Source of the DNA: Shimazuella alba
Lineage (GTDB): Bacteria; Bacillota; Bacilli; Thermoactinomycetales; Thermoactinomycetaceae
Assembly: GCF_009831235.1 (NCBI RefSeq)
Contig: NZ_WUUL01000001.1
Span: forward strand, 1-64,000
Direction of reading: 5' to 3'
Length of the DNA: 64,000 bases
The notes beneath the pieces are model-generated. The model ran no database searches, was not told the origin of the DNA, and saw only the letters and a list, made by a program, of their open reading frames with translations. The translations under genes and the position numbers were made by a program. Of the stretch, positions 36,038 to 45,451 are shown piece after piece (position 1 is the first letter of the stretch; each line of letters starts with the position of its first letter).

Positions 36038-36112
36038 TAAATATTGTATAATAACAACCTTTTGCCTATTATTTGAAATATATTCCAGGTAAGGGGTTGT
36101 TCTTATTGAAAA

Positions 36113-36570
36113 ATGGTTAGCATCGTGTTAACGCTAGCAATCGTATTTGCTTTTCCAACAATTACACGAGAGGGAAAAGCTGAATCAATCAACATCTTTT
36201 CTTATAATCAAACAGCAGATTCACGTCCCTTTACTTATCACGATAGAAATATCTTTTTTACAGTGGAAAGTTGTCTCAATCGCAAATCACATAATGTTTA
36301 TTTATTAAGAGAGACAGATAATGAATGGTTAGGTACAAGTTGCAGATGCTAAACTTCTTTGTTATCCTACGATTGATCAAGACAGACAAAAAATCATCTT
36401 TAATCCGGGGTTATCATGGTGAGCTAACCAAAAGAGCTTATTACAAAATTCAACTAGAAGAGCCAAAACCAAAAGTAAATACGAAATTTATACAAGAATT
36501 AATTCAATTTTATAAATATTTACCGGAAAACACTTCATTTATATCTTTTCATCTGGGTATCTCACACTGA
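36113..36570 (+). pseudogene. Frameshifted exported protein
   Basis: The reading frame begins with a signal peptide (MVSIVLTLAIVFAFP) and continues to ...LLRETDNEWL. It then needs a shift near 36330 to continue as VQVADAKLLCYPTIDQDRQK, and another near 36420 to reach ELTKRAYYKIQLEEPKPKVN. Three frames in series with coherent content indicate one gene broken by at least two indels. Family not recognised; the DxxRQKIIFNPG stretch is faintly propeller-like. Confidence 0.5.
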
Positions 36571-37046
36571 CTGCGAATAAGTCCCTTACCAGCAGCCTTC
36601 ATCCTCTCATGAAAGAGGGATCAACTATTATTTCAAAGGAATTTATAATTAAGAAAACATTCCATATGAGAAGGGACTTCTGGAAATCAAGCGACGATTG
36701 AAATACAACTACCCATTGGATACGCTTGGGTTGGGCTGAATACATCGTTACACTACTGATTCGAAACGTACAGGAATCTGAAACCAGTAACTTATGTGAA
36801 GAAGATGTAAACGAAGGCTGGCAAACGTTTTGCCGTTTCCATCCGAGAAAAAAGAGTGTAATTCAAACGAGAAATCTTTGATATCAATCATATCAATAGT
36901 CTAATGGATGGAAAAGAAAATAGTATATGGATACATACGATAAGGACGAATGATTCGTCCTTTTTTAATTCTGACGTTTTTATGTCTATTCTAGGAAATT
37001 AATTTATCTGTGTTACAATGTGTAATTGGATAGGAGGGACAAGTTC
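36571..37046. other. Intergenic stretch before ctaA
   Basis: No gene recognised. A terminator lies at 36942-36966. The 36640-36900 part has short coding-like fragments without a frame. Confidence 0.4.
36942..36966 (+). terminator. Terminator upstream of ctaA
   Basis: AAGGACGAAT at 36942-36951 pairs with ATTCGTCCTT at 36953-36962 around a very tight loop, then a T-run. Confidence 0.8.
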
Positions 37047-37958
37047 ATGCAAAAACAATATCCCTATTTACGTGTCCTAACTTGGCTTACCGTATTTGGG
37101 TCTTATCTTATGCTCATCCATGGTTCCATTGTCACCATTACAGAATCTGGACAAGGATGTGGGAATAGTTGGCCTGTTTGTAAAGGACAATTAATTCCAG
37201 AAGATGTATCCATAGAAACTGTAATCGAGTACAGCCATCGGATAGTATCTGGAGCAGTCGGGTTTCTCATTTTACTCTTAGCTGTTTGGTGTTGGATTTC
37301 CTTTTGGAAAAATAGTAAAATCCGTTGGTTAGCATTTTGGAGTTTGTTTTTTGTAGTTTTACAAGGTGCTTTAGGTGCACTTACTGTGGTTTTCCAAGGA
37401 GATTTTGAAAGAAATGCTGCTTTGGCATTACATTTTGGTTTTTCTCTCGTCTCTTTAGCCAGTGTTATTCTACTGAACATAGAACTAAGACAAATGTTAA
37501 AAGGAGAAAATAAAACGCGTTTCCCAATAAGCAGGAATTTTCGCTTGTTTCTTTGGATATATGTACTTTATACCTATGCTGTAGTTTATACAGGAGCACT
37601 CGTTCGACATGCGGAGGCAACAATGGCTTGTGGATACCATGTACCTCTCTGTGGTCCCCAGCTATTGCCAAGTCTCGCTAATCCAGCAGGTATCCAGATG
37701 CTTCATCGTTACGCAGCTGTTTCTCTGTGGTTGATAATGCTCGTATTACTTTTATTGATTTTGGTAAAATATCCAGATAGAAAGCAATTAAAGAAAACTT
37801 CTTGGACAGCTTTTATCTTTATTACTCTTCAAGCTGTTTCAGGCGTTATTATTGTGTTATCTGGTGGTCAGTTACTTGCTGCCTTGTTGCATACCACTGT
37901 TATCTCGATCTTTTTTACTATTATCTTGTATATGGCAACACAAAAAAATTGGAGTTAG
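37047..37958 (+). CDS. ctaA: Heme A synthase (CtaA/COX15)
   Basis: A 303-residue membrane protein with about eight transmembrane helices. Both conserved extracellular cysteine pairs are present (GQGCGNSWPVCKG and MACGYHVPLCG), and the heme-ligand histidines appear in EYSHRIVSG, LHFGFS, LHRYAAV and LLHTTVI. It oxidises heme O to heme A for cytochrome aa3 oxidases, implying aerobic respiration. ATG 37047 has TAGGAGGG upstream. Usual partner ctaB is not in the window. Confidence 0.94.
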   Translation: MQKQYPYLRVLTWLTVFGSYLMLIHGSIVTITESGQGCGNSWPVCKGQLIPEDVSIETVIEYSHRIVSGAVGFLILLLAVWCWISFWKNSKIRWLAFWSLFFVVLQGALGALTVVFQGDFERNAALALHFGFSLVSLASVILLNIELRQMLKGENKTRFPISRNFRLFLWIYVLYTYAVVYTGALVRHAEATMACGYHVPLCGPQLLPSLANPAGIQMLHRYAAVSLWLIMLVLLLLILVKYPDRKQLKKTSWTAFIFITLQAVSGVIIVLSGGQLLAALLHTTVISIFFTIILYMATQKNWS

Positions 37959-38030
37959 CCACTAACCTATGGTTAGTACTTTATTATTGTGATAGCGAAC
38001 CAAATGATTTAGAATATAACCTATATAATT

Positions 38031-38178
38031 GTCCTTCGGGGTAGGGTGAGATTCCCAACCGACGGTGATGTGTCGATCAGACACTAGCCCGTGACCCACA
38101 GAAATGATTATATATTTCTGTGGTTGATTTGGTGAAATTCCAAAGCCGACAGTATAGTCTGGATGGGAGAAGGATAGA
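38031..38178 (+). promoter_or_regulatory. FMN riboswitch (RFN element)
   Basis: Conserved RFN blocks in order: CTTCGGGGTAGGGTGAGATT, CCCAACCGACGGTGAT, AGCCCGTGAC, GGTTGATTTGGTGAAATTCC, AAAGCCGACAGTATAGTCTG and GATGGGAGAAGGAT. FMN binding would favour the terminator just downstream and shut off the rib operon. Confidence 0.96.
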
Positions 38179-38235
38179 AGAAACCTTTTTTGTTTTCCAT
38201 AACAGAAAGGCTGATTCGTCATGCAAGAGAAACCC

Positions 38236-38267
38236 CGACCAAAACAATTTGTTTGGTCGTTTTTTTG
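38236..38267 (+). terminator. Expression-platform terminator of the FMN riboswitch
   Basis: CGACCAAA at 38236-38243 pairs with TTTGGTCG at 38252-38259, then eight T. About 85 bp before ribD. Confidence 0.9.
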
Positions 38268-38351
38268 GTAGATAAGAATTCATTTATCTACATAAGTGCA
38301 ACTAGACTAAGGTCTAGCTGATCTTATAAGTCGTAATTTAGGAGGTATTCA

Positions 38352-39446
38352 GTGAGTAATGATGAACAATGGATGAGTTTAGCTATCCAATTAGCAAAAG
38401 CAACTGCCGGGCAAACTTCTCCCAATCCGATGGTAGGAGCAGTTGTAGTGAAAGAAAATCGTTTACTTGGATCAGGTGCTCATCTGAGAGCTGGAACTCC
38501 TCATGCAGAAGTACATGCTCTTCGAATGGCAGGCGAAGAAGCACAAGGAAGTACAATCTTTGTGACATTAGAACCTTGTAATCATTTTGGTAGAACACCC
38601 CCTTGTACAGAGAAAATTATTGAATGCGGAGTAAAGCGTGTTGTCATTGGCTCCGGAGATCCAGATAAATTGGTGGCTGGAAAAGGAATAGCTAGGTTAA
38701 AAGAAGCTGGAATTGAAGTGGTAGAGGGTGTATTGGAGCAGGAATGCTTACAGCTAAATGAAGCATATTTCTACCATCGGAGAACGGGAATGCCTTTTGT
38801 TACACTGAAGACGGCAACTACTTTGGATGGTAAAATTGCTACAGCTAATGGAGATAGCAGATGGATCACAGGAGAGGAATCTAGAGCATTTGTTCATCAG
38901 TTACGCCATGAACAAGATGCGATTTTAGTTGGTGCAAATACTGTGATCGCTGATGACCCTGAACTGACTACTCGTTTACCACAAGGGGATGGGATCCATC
39001 CGGTTCGCGTTATTTTAGATAGTAAACTACGTACACCTATCACAGCTAAAATTTTAGATATATCAAAAGCCTCCACTTGGATATTTACTACGGATGATAA
39101 AGATCTTTTCAAAGAAGCCGCTTTTCAAGAAGCAGGTGTTCAGGTTATTTCTACAGGAAGAGGTCCAAAAGTAGATATCACTAAAGTCTTAGAGATATTG
39201 GGTGAGAAAGGGATTCTATCTTTGATGGTAGAAGGCGGGAGTCAAATTAATGCTTCTATGTTGAGAGGAAATCATGTACATAAAGTAATCGCATTCCTCG
39301 CACCTAAATTTTTAGGAGGTATATCTAGTCCGAGTTCTATCGGAGGAGAAAGTCCTGAAAAAATGTCGGAAGCACTATCTCTTCATCGAGTCTCTTGGAA
39401 TCAATACGGACAAGATGTTTGCGTTACTGGCTATCTCAGCGGTTAA
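38352..39446 (+). CDS. ribD: Riboflavin biosynthesis deaminase/reductase
   Basis: A 364-residue bifunctional enzyme. The N-terminal cytidine-deaminase-like domain carries zinc ligands H51 (PHAEVHA), C76 and C85 (EPCNHFGRTPPC); the C-terminal reductase has VTLKTATTLDGKIA and GITEESR-like ITGEESR, with VEGGSQINASML near the end. It performs the second and third steps on the pyrimidine intermediate. GTG 38352 with AGGAGGT upstream. First gene of the riboswitch-controlled operon. Confidence 0.96.
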   Translation: MSNDEQWMSLAIQLAKATAGQTSPNPMVGAVVVKENRLLGSGAHLRAGTPHAEVHALRMAGEEAQGSTIFVTLEPCNHFGRTPPCTEKIIECGVKRVVIGSGDPDKLVAGKGIARLKEAGIEVVEGVLEQECLQLNEAYFYHRRTGMPFVTLKTATTLDGKIATANGDSRWITGEESRAFVHQLRHEQDAILVGANTVIADDPELTTRLPQGDGIHPVRVILDSKLRTPITAKILDISKASTWIFTTDDKDLFKEAAFQEAGVQVISTGRGPKVDITKVLEILGEKGILSLMVEGGSQINASMLRGNHVHKVIAFLAPKFLGGISSPSSIGGESPEKMSEALSLHRVSWNQYGQDVCVTGYLSG

Positions 39447-39459
39447 GGAGGAGATTATT

Positions 39460-40098
39460 ATTTTTACAGGACTTGTCGAAGAAATTGGTCGTGTGGTCCA
39501 AATCATTCAAAGTGGCGAAGGCATGGAGTTGACCGTTTCTTGTTCAAAAGTGCTAGAGAAAACAAAAATCGGAGATAGCATTGCTGTCAATGGTGTGTGT
39601 CTGACAGCAACAAGTATGGGAAAAGATTATTTTGTAGCAGATGTGATGGCAGAAACTGTGCGTAAAAGTGCATTGGCAAATTATCGACCTTCGACAGTAG
39701 TAAATCTAGAAAGAGCAATGATGATTGGTGATCGTTTTGGGGGGCATATGGTTCAAGGTCATGTTGATGCTGTTGCGACACTATTAGAAAAAACAGAAAT
39801 CGGGAACAGCATTTATTTCCAATTTCAAGGTTCTCCAGAAATAACTCCTTTACTTGTTGAAACAGGTTCTATTGCGATAAATGGTGTTAGCCTTACTTTA
39901 ACGGAGGTGATGAGGGATACCTTTGCGGTTTCCGTGATCCCGCACACGTTTCATCAATCGCAGTTTAAGGTTCTTCAAGTAGGTGATCTAGTAAATATAG
40001 AATGCGATATTATTGGGAAATACCTTGCGAAATGGAATCGAGTAGAAGAAAAAAAACAGGAAATAGATAAAGAAAAGCTTACAAAGTACGGTTTTTAA
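39460..40098 (+). CDS. ribE: Riboflavin synthase alpha subunit
   Basis: A 212-residue riboflavin synthase made of two repeated beta-barrels ([12 protein letters not shown] and about 100 residues later [20 protein letters not shown]). It makes riboflavin from two lumazines. Every homologue starts MFTG; here the codon at that place is ATT (39460), 8 bp after a strong AAGGAGGA. The nearest ATG in frame (39415) is deep inside ribD and upstream of the RBS. I therefore call an ATT start. Confidence 0.93.
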   Translation: MFTGLVEEIGRVVQIIQSGEGMELTVSCSKVLEKTKIGDSIAVNGVCLTATSMGKDYFVADVMAETVRKSALANYRPSTVVNLERAMMIGDRFGGHMVQGHVDAVATLLEKTEIGNSIYFQFQGSPEITPLLVETGSIAINGVSLTLTEVMRDTFAVSVIPHTFHQSQFKVLQVGDLVNIECDIIGKYLAKWNRVEEKKQEIDKEKLTKYGF

Positions 40099-40118
40099 AT
40101 TTTGGAAGGAGTAGAGAG

Positions 40119-41312
40119 ATGGCTCATACTGTAGAAGAAGCTATTGCAGATTTAAAAGAAGGTCGAATGGTAATTGTGGTAGATGCACATGACCGTGAAA
40201 ATGAGGGAGATATTGTTTGTCTTGCTGACAAAGTTACGCCAGAGATTATTAATTTTATGGTGACCCATGGTCGCGGTTTAGTTTGTATGTCTATTTCAAA
40301 GGAAAGAGCAGAAGAGCTAGAACTAGCACCAATGGTATTAAAAAATACGGAACGTCATGCAACTGCATTCACCGTTTCAGTAGATTATGATGAAGTGACT
40401 ACTGGTATTTCAGCCGCAGAACGTGCAGCAACCATACAAGCACTTTGTGATCCTACGAAAAAATCATTTCATTTCCGTCGTCCAGGACATATTTTTCCAT
40501 TAATCGCGAATACAGAAGGTGTACTAGGCAGAGCAGGTCATACTGAAGCAGCACTGGATTTAGCAAGATTAGCTGGTGGAACCCCTGCTGGTGTCATCTG
40601 TGAAGTGTTAAAAGAAGATGGCAGCATGGCTAGATTGCCAGAATTAAAAGAGTTCTCCCAAAAACATCAAATGAAGATGATATCCATACAAGATTTAATT
40701 CAATATCGCCGAACTGTCGAGCCATTGGTAGAGAGAGTAGTATCCATCCAGCTACCAACTGATTTTGGTGATTTTAAAATGGTTGGTTACTCCAATACGA
40801 TGGATCAAAAAGAACATGTAGCAATCGTGAAAGGGGATATTAATCCAGACGAACCAATTTTGGTACGAATTCATTCCGAGTGTTTAACAGGTGATGTTTT
40901 TGGTTCAAGAAGATGTGATTGTGGTCCACAATTACATGCTGCATTAGAACAAATAGAGGAAGCCGGATCTGGAATTATTTTATACATGCGTCAAGAAGGT
41001 AGAGGAATTGGTCTACTCAATAAATTACTAGCCTATAAATTGCAAGAAGAAGGCTATGATACGGTAGAAGCGAATCTGCGTCTGGGATTTGCAGATGATT
41101 TAAGAACGTATGACCTTTGCGCTCAAATGTTAAAAGACTTACAGGCTACAAAGATAAAACTAATCACCAACAATCCACGCAAAATCAAAGGATTGGATGA
41201 ACATGGGATAGAAATAGTGGAAACGGTACCTATTCAACTCCCGACAGGCGAACATAACAAACACTACATGGAAACAAAGAAAGAAAAATTAGGACATCTC
41301 CTTCATCTATAA
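40119..41312 (+). CDS. ribBA: Bifunctional DHBP synthase / GTP cyclohydrolase II
   Basis: A 397-residue fusion. The N-terminal half (about 1-200) is 3,4-dihydroxy-2-butanone 4-phosphate synthase ([47 protein letters not shown]); the C-terminal half is GTP cyclohydrolase II with zinc site [17 protein letters not shown] and RQEGRGIGL. It supplies both riboflavin precursors. ATG 40119 with GGAAGGAG upstream. Both halves look complete. Confidence 0.97.
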   Translation: MAHTVEEAIADLKEGRMVIVVDAHDRENEGDIVCLADKVTPEIINFMVTHGRGLVCMSISKERAEELELAPMVLKNTERHATAFTVSVDYDEVTTGISAAERAATIQALCDPTKKSFHFRRPGHIFPLIANTEGVLGRAGHTEAALDLARLAGGTPAGVICEVLKEDGSMARLPELKEFSQKHQMKMISIQDLIQYRRTVEPLVERVVSIQLPTDFGDFKMVGYSNTMDQKEHVAIVKGDINPDEPILVRIHSECLTGDVFGSRRCDCGPQLHAALEQIEEAGSGIILYMRQEGRGIGLLNKLLAYKLQEEGYDTVEANLRLGFADDLRTYDLCAQMLKDLQATKIKLITNNPRKIKGLDEHGIEIVETVPIQLPTGEHNKHYMETKKEKLGHLLHL

Positions 41313-41332
41313 AGTAAAAGAGGTTAGTGAAA

Positions 41333-41809
41333 ATGGCAAATTTGTTTGAAGGTAAGCTAGTAGCCGAAGGGCTACGTTTTGCAGTTGTTGTTAGTCGGTT
41401 TAATGAGTTTATCACTCAAAAATTATTAACAGGGGCTCAAGATGCTTTATATCGTCATGGGGCAGACGCTCGCAATGTAGATATTGCATGGGTTCCTGGT
41501 GCATTTGAGATTCCTCTTATTGCAGAGCAACTTGCTTCTACTGGGCGATATGATGCAATCATTACTTTGGGAACAGTCATTCGTGGTGCTACTACCCATT
41601 ATGATTATGTATGCAAAGAGGTCGCAAAAGGAGTGGCAGCTGCGAGTAGTAAATACCAACTGCCAGTTCTGTTCGGGGTATTGACTGTCAATAGTATTGA
41701 ACAAGCAATTGAGCGTGCTGGAACAAAGGCAGGGAACAAAGGTCATGAAATTGCAGTTAATGCGATCGAAATGGCAAATTTGCAAAAGGCAATAAAGGCT
41801 GTGATGTAA
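41333..41809 (+). CDS. ribH: 6,7-dimethyl-8-ribityllumazine synthase
   Basis: A 158-residue lumazine synthase: [43 protein letters not shown] (catalytic His in THYD), [15 protein letters not shown] and [10 protein letters not shown]. It condenses the RibD product and DHBP in an icosahedral shell. ATG 41333 with GAGGTTAG upstream. Last rib gene; its stop codon abuts the scpA start. Confidence 0.96.
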   Translation: MANLFEGKLVAEGLRFAVVVSRFNEFITQKLLTGAQDALYRHGADARNVDIAWVPGAFEIPLIAEQLASTGRYDAIITLGTVIRGATTHYDYVCKEVAKGVAAASSKYQLPVLFGVLTVNSIEQAIERAGTKAGNKGHEIAVNAIEMANLQKAIKAVM

Positions 41810-42565
41810 ATAACAACACTACAAGTAAAACTAGATGCTTTTGAAGGCCCATTGGATCTGTTGCTACATTTAATTGACAAAGCAGAAGTGGATATCTATG
41901 AGGTATCCATTTCTACTATTACGGAGCAATATCTCACAGTATTAGAAGAAGCAAAAGCTTGGAACATGGAGATAGCAAGCGAATTTATGGTAATGGCAGC
42001 AACCTTGTTATCATTGAAAAGTAGGATGTTATTACCTCCCACTATAAAAGAGACTGAGATAGCTGATGACGAGGGAGATTGGTTAGATCCGAGAGAAGAA
42101 TTAATTGAACGGTTGTTAGTATACAAACAGTTCAAGCGTCTAGGAGATCAACTAGAAGAGTTAGAATCAGAGCAAAGCAGAGTATATTCTCGTCTTCCAC
42201 TCGATTTAACCCCCTTTACACCGACAAAAAATCCATTAGAAGGGATTTCTCCAGATGACCTCTGGAAAGCTTTATTTGCACTTTTAGAGCAAAAAAAAAA
42301 TGAACCTGAGCCATCTCTTACGAAATTAGCAAGAGAAGAGATTTCGGTGAGTGATCGAATGGAACAAATTTTTGAAGAACTACTGCAAAAGGGTGAACTA
42401 TGGTTTTCGAACATCCTAGAATCCGAAATGGTTACTCGTGAGAGGCTCATTACAACATTCCTTGCGATTTTGGAACTGATGAAAACGAAACCAATCACAT
42501 GTAGACAAGGGGAACTTTTTTCGGACATTTGTATTCGGTTAGTTCGTGCAAGGGAGAGCGTTTGA
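41810..42565 (+). CDS. scpA: Segregation and condensation protein A
   Basis: About 251 residues; the kleisin subunit of the Smc-ScpA-ScpB condensin. The conserved N-terminal motif FEGPLDLLLHLIDKAEVDIYEV and the IASEFMVMAATLLSLKSRMLLP region are present, with the winged-helix C-terminus. The conserved start lies upstream of the first standard codon (TTG 41852, which would cut off VKLDAFEGP). The only place left is directly after the ribH stop, where the codon is ATA (41810, in TAAATA). I infer an ATA start coupled to ribH, or a sequence error there. Confidence 0.88.
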   Translation: MTTLQVKLDAFEGPLDLLLHLIDKAEVDIYEVSISTITEQYLTVLEEAKAWNMEIASEFMVMAATLLSLKSRMLLPPTIKETEIADDEGDWLDPREELIERLLVYKQFKRLGDQLEELESEQSRVYSRLPLDLTPFTPTKNPLEGISPDDLWKALFALLEQKKNEPEPSLTKLAREEISVSDRMEQIFEELLQKGELWFSNILESEMVTRERLITTFLAILELMKTKPITCRQGELFSDICIRLVRARESV

Positions 42566-43164
42566 TGGAATCAAAGCATTGGAAAAGTATACTGGAAGGC
42601 ATTATTTTTGCTGCAGGTACCGATGGAATAAGCGTAAAAGAACTTGCACATATGTTAGAGCTTCCAAAACAAGAAGTACAACTTTTATTAAATGAGATGC
42701 AACTGGAATGGAAACTTGATCATCGTGGGATCCAATTAATTCAAGTTGCAGGAAATTATCAATTGACAACACTTCCAGAACATACCTCCTATATTCAAAA
42801 AATGGCGCAAACACCCGCGCGTGCAAGTCTATCAAGAGCAGCTATTGAGGTGTTAGCGATAATCGCATATCGTCAACCTGTTACACGAGTTGAAATTGAA
42901 GAGATAAGAGGAGTGAAGAGCGACCGAATAATCCAGCAATTAGAGAGAAAGGAGCTTATTCGACAAGCTGGGAGAGCTGAAGGACCTGGCAGACCCATTT
43001 TATTCGGCACTAGCCGCCAATTTCTTCACTACTTTGGATTAAATAAGATCGATGAATTACCTTCTCCAGAATCTATTTTTCATTGGCAAGAGTGGGAAGA
43101 AGACCGGAAAAATTTGTATGAACGTTTGGGGGTGGAAGGAGAAGAAGCCAACCCTTCAGAATGA
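42565..43164 (+). CDS. scpB: Segregation and condensation protein B
   Basis: A 199-residue protein of two winged helices. Conserved segments are SLSRAAIEVLAIIAYRQPVTRVEIEEIRGV and RAEGPGRPILFGTSRQFLHYFGL. It binds ScpA as a dimer in condensin. ATG 42565 overlaps the scpA stop by one base (TGATG), with AAGGGAGAG upstream. Order scpA-scpB then ytfI, ytfJ and dacB is common in spore formers. Confidence 0.95.
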   Translation: MESKHWKSILEGIIFAAGTDGISVKELAHMLELPKQEVQLLLNEMQLEWKLDHRGIQLIQVAGNYQLTTLPEHTSYIQKMAQTPARASLSRAAIEVLAIIAYRQPVTRVEIEEIRGVKSDRIIQQLERKELIRQAGRAEGPGRPILFGTSRQFLHYFGLNKIDELPSPESIFHWQEWEEDRKNLYERLGVEGEEANPSE

Positions 43165-43290
43165 TGTTTTTAATGTCAAGGGAACGCATTTTCTGACGAA
43201 AAAATGGAAAATAAACCAAATAATAGTAGAAATTGTTTCTCGTATTCGCTATAATCAAAAAACAGGTGTGAGAATGTGAGGGAGGTTCCC

Positions 43291-43629
43291 ATGACAAACA
43301 ATAAAGATATCATTTTGAAAGAATTAAGCGTAGTAAAAGAGGCCATTTGTGGAGTAAAAGAAGACGTAATCCAGTTAAAGCAGAACCAAGAGCGAAATGA
43401 GAAAATGATTACACAGTTATTACAAATTGTTGGTTCTACTAATGCAAAGGTCGGCTCATTCGATGAAAAAATGATAACGCTTAAAGAATCTTCTTCCGAT
43501 TTGAATACGAATATGGAATTAATCATGGAAAAGATAAAAAAGCAAGATGAAATGATCGAGATATTGACAAAACGTTCCCTTCAGCAGGAAAAGGAAATAT
43601 TGGATTTAAAGAAGATGAAGTCTGCATAA
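43291..43629 (+). CDS. Small coiled-coil protein, unknown
   Basis: A 112-residue, highly charged protein with heptad-like spacing throughout (VKEDVIQLKQNQERNEKMITQLLQ; MELIMEKIKKQDEMIEILTK), so probably one long coiled coil. No membrane segment or known domain. ATG 43291 has GGGAGG upstream. Its own terminator follows, so it is monocistronic. The function cannot be inferred. Confidence 0.7.
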   Translation: MTNNKDIILKELSVVKEAICGVKEDVIQLKQNQERNEKMITQLLQIVGSTNAKVGSFDEKMITLKESSSDLNTNMELIMEKIKKQDEMIEILTKRSLQQEKEILDLKKMKSA

Positions 43630-43640
43630 ATAATACATAG

Positions 43641-43663
43641 GACCCAGAAATGGGTCTTTTTCT
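43641..43663 (+). terminator. Terminator
   Basis: GACCCA at 43641-43646 pairs with TGGGTC at 43651-43656, then a T-rich tail. Confidence 0.8.
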
Positions 43664-43742
43664 TTTGTGTACATCTTGCCCATGTCTACAAATGTTGAAA
43701 ATCAAAGCGAAAATAAAAAAGAAGTTTTATTTTTTGAAAACG

Positions 43743-43793
43743 TTGACGAAATGAATATTGCCAGTTACAATTGATAATAAATATCATTATCAA
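43743..43793 (+). promoter_or_regulatory. Fur-controlled promoter of the fhuF-like gene
   Basis: TTGACG at 43743-43748, a 17-bp spacer and TACAAT at 43766-43771 make a strong promoter. TTGATAATAAATATCATTATCAA at 43771-43793 is a near-perfect Fur box (inverted GATAAT repeat) placed over the transcription start. Confidence 0.88.
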
Positions 43794-43817
43794 TTAAATT
43801 ATAAGGGAATCGATAAG

Positions 43818-44477
43818 ATGGAGACATTAGCCTCTTTACCCCAAACCAAATATATTCACATACATGAATTATTCCAAATTGATGTTCTTCAGACATTTCT
43901 AGCCGAGTGTACCTCTGCATTATCTGCACCATCTGCCATTATTTCTGCTTCTCAGTTTTCTAAACGATATAGCTACTTTTTATTAGCACCAAGTCTCAAA
44001 CAGTTATTAACAAGCGGGCAATTTGCTTCGATTCAAAGAGATCGAGACTATATAGAAATTGACTATCAAACAGGCGAATTCAAGCTTGTTATCAATGAAA
44101 ATACTTTGTCATACAATGCAAACCATTGTTCCAGACAACAAATTGACCGATATATTAAACATTATTTTGCTGATCATTTAGTACCATTATGGACTTCTAT
44201 TTCTCATTTAACAGGTATAAAAATGGATCTTTTATGGGAAAATGCCTACATTTATATATCTTGGATGTGTTTGAATCATATTGAGGCATCTTTTGTAAAA
44301 GAGAATTTTATTTATCTTACTCAAGAGGCAGATGGCAGTTTGTTTCACTTACCAAGTAATCCTTTCTCTGCATTTACTTCTAGTAGTCCTATAAGGAATA
44401 AATGCTGCTTGTATTTTATGTTGCCAAGCGCAGCAGGTTCAAAGTGTAAAACCTGTCCACTGGTATGCAAAGATTAG
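43818..44477 (+). CDS. FhuF-like ferric-siderophore reductase
   Basis: A 219-residue protein. The C-terminal signature CC-x10-C-x2-C (NKCCLYFMLPSAAGSKCKTC) is the unusual 2Fe-2S site of FhuF-type ferric reductases, and an IucA/FhuF-like region precedes it. It would reduce ferric siderophores in the cytoplasm to release iron. ATG 43818, about 25 bp after the Fur box and preceded by AAGGGAA, is preferred to the frame start at 43758, which would place the promoter inside the gene. No siderophore transporter is adjacent. Confidence 0.8.
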   Translation: METLASLPQTKYIHIHELFQIDVLQTFLAECTSALSAPSAIISASQFSKRYSYFLLAPSLKQLLTSGQFASIQRDRDYIEIDYQTGEFKLVINENTLSYNANHCSRQQIDRYIKHYFADHLVPLWTSISHLTGIKMDLLWENAYIYISWMCLNHIEASFVKENFIYLTQEADGSLFHLPSNPFSAFTSSSPIRNKCCLYFMLPSAAGSKCKTCPLVCKD

Positions 44478-44583
44478 CTCATTTATGATTAGGAAGTAAG
44501 TATTGAAGAATATTCATTCCAATTTTTGCCGATCCTAAAATAGAAGGATCGGTTTTCTACTTTTATAAATGGTGATGATATAA

Positions 44584-45249
44584 ATGGGAATGTTTATTCT
44601 GATAGTGGTATTGGGACTAGGTTTTCTAATGTACTACTCAAAAATTAAAATTGAAATTTATTATAAGCGAGCAGCTAAACGCGATAAAGGGGAAGTGAAA
44701 TTAACTGGTTTAGGAGGGTTGATTCATTATCGGTTATCGATCCCCACCGTTGACTTTAAAGATATGGACAAAGGTGTGAAAGTAGAAAGTGATAAAGAGA
44801 CATCCACAAAAAAGAAAGGAGAAGACACATTCATCAACAAAGACAAAATAGAGTTTTGGTATGAAAACTATGAAGTATTGTTGCATCGTGTCAAATACTT
44901 TCAAGAAAGTCTACGATGGTTTATGGCTCGTGTACATTGTCATAAATGGGAATGGAACACAAATATAGGGACAGGAGATGCAGCAGAAACTGGTGTGCTA
45001 ACAGGTATTATATGGGGAGTAAAGACGACGATACTTGGATTTATCAGTCATTATATTCGATGGGATAGGGCACCTGAAATAGAAGTGACACCTTGTTTTC
45101 AACAAGCGATGCTTGATACGTCGTTTGAAGCAAACTTTTCTGTTACTTTGGGCAGTACCATTCGGTTTCTATTACTTTTATGGTTTAGATTTAGACAAGG
45201 TTCTGACCAATCTTTTCGAGTCTCACAACAAAGAATGAGTAATCTTTAA
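44584..45249 (+). CDS. ytfI: DUF2953 protein (YtfI-like)
   Basis: A 221-residue protein with one N-terminal transmembrane helix (LIVVLGLGFLMYYS) and the YtfI layout: IKIEIYYKR, a charged linker with KKKG, then HCHKWEWNTNIGTGDAAETGVLTGIIWGVK and PEIEVTPCF. Function unknown, linked to sporulation by its constant neighbour ytfJ. Here ytfJ is 14 kb away, with the polyketide region between. Confidence 0.85.
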   Translation: MGMFILIVVLGLGFLMYYSKIKIEIYYKRAAKRDKGEVKLTGLGGLIHYRLSIPTVDFKDMDKGVKVESDKETSTKKKGEDTFINKDKIEFWYENYEVLLHRVKYFQESLRWFMARVHCHKWEWNTNIGTGDAAETGVLTGIIWGVKTTILGFISHYIRWDRAPEIEVTPCFQQAMLDTSFEANFSVTLGSTIRFLLLLWFRFRQGSDQSFRVSQQRMSNL

Positions 45250-45314
45250 AACAGATGAAGCATACTTAAGAATTGTATGCTTTTGTATTATAATTATTCA
45301 GAAAATACATAATT

Positions 45315-45411
45315 TAACATTTTCTAATAATTGCAAATCAATATTATTTTAACATTTTCATAGTAGAATGTTATAAATCAATGTGACAGTTATATTAAAA
45401 ATTGATATAAT
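45315..45411 (+). promoter_or_regulatory. Promoter and possible operator of the PKS gene
   Basis: GTGACA at 45383-45388, a 17-bp spacer, TATAAT at 45406-45411. Just upstream is a perfect inverted repeat, TAACATT at 45350-45356 and AATGTTA at 45367-45373, and the left arm is repeated directly as TAACATTTTC at 45315-45324. This looks like a dimeric regulator site. Confidence 0.55.
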
Positions 45412-45451
45412 TAATAAGCAAATATAAATTGTAGCAATGGGGTGACTCTTT

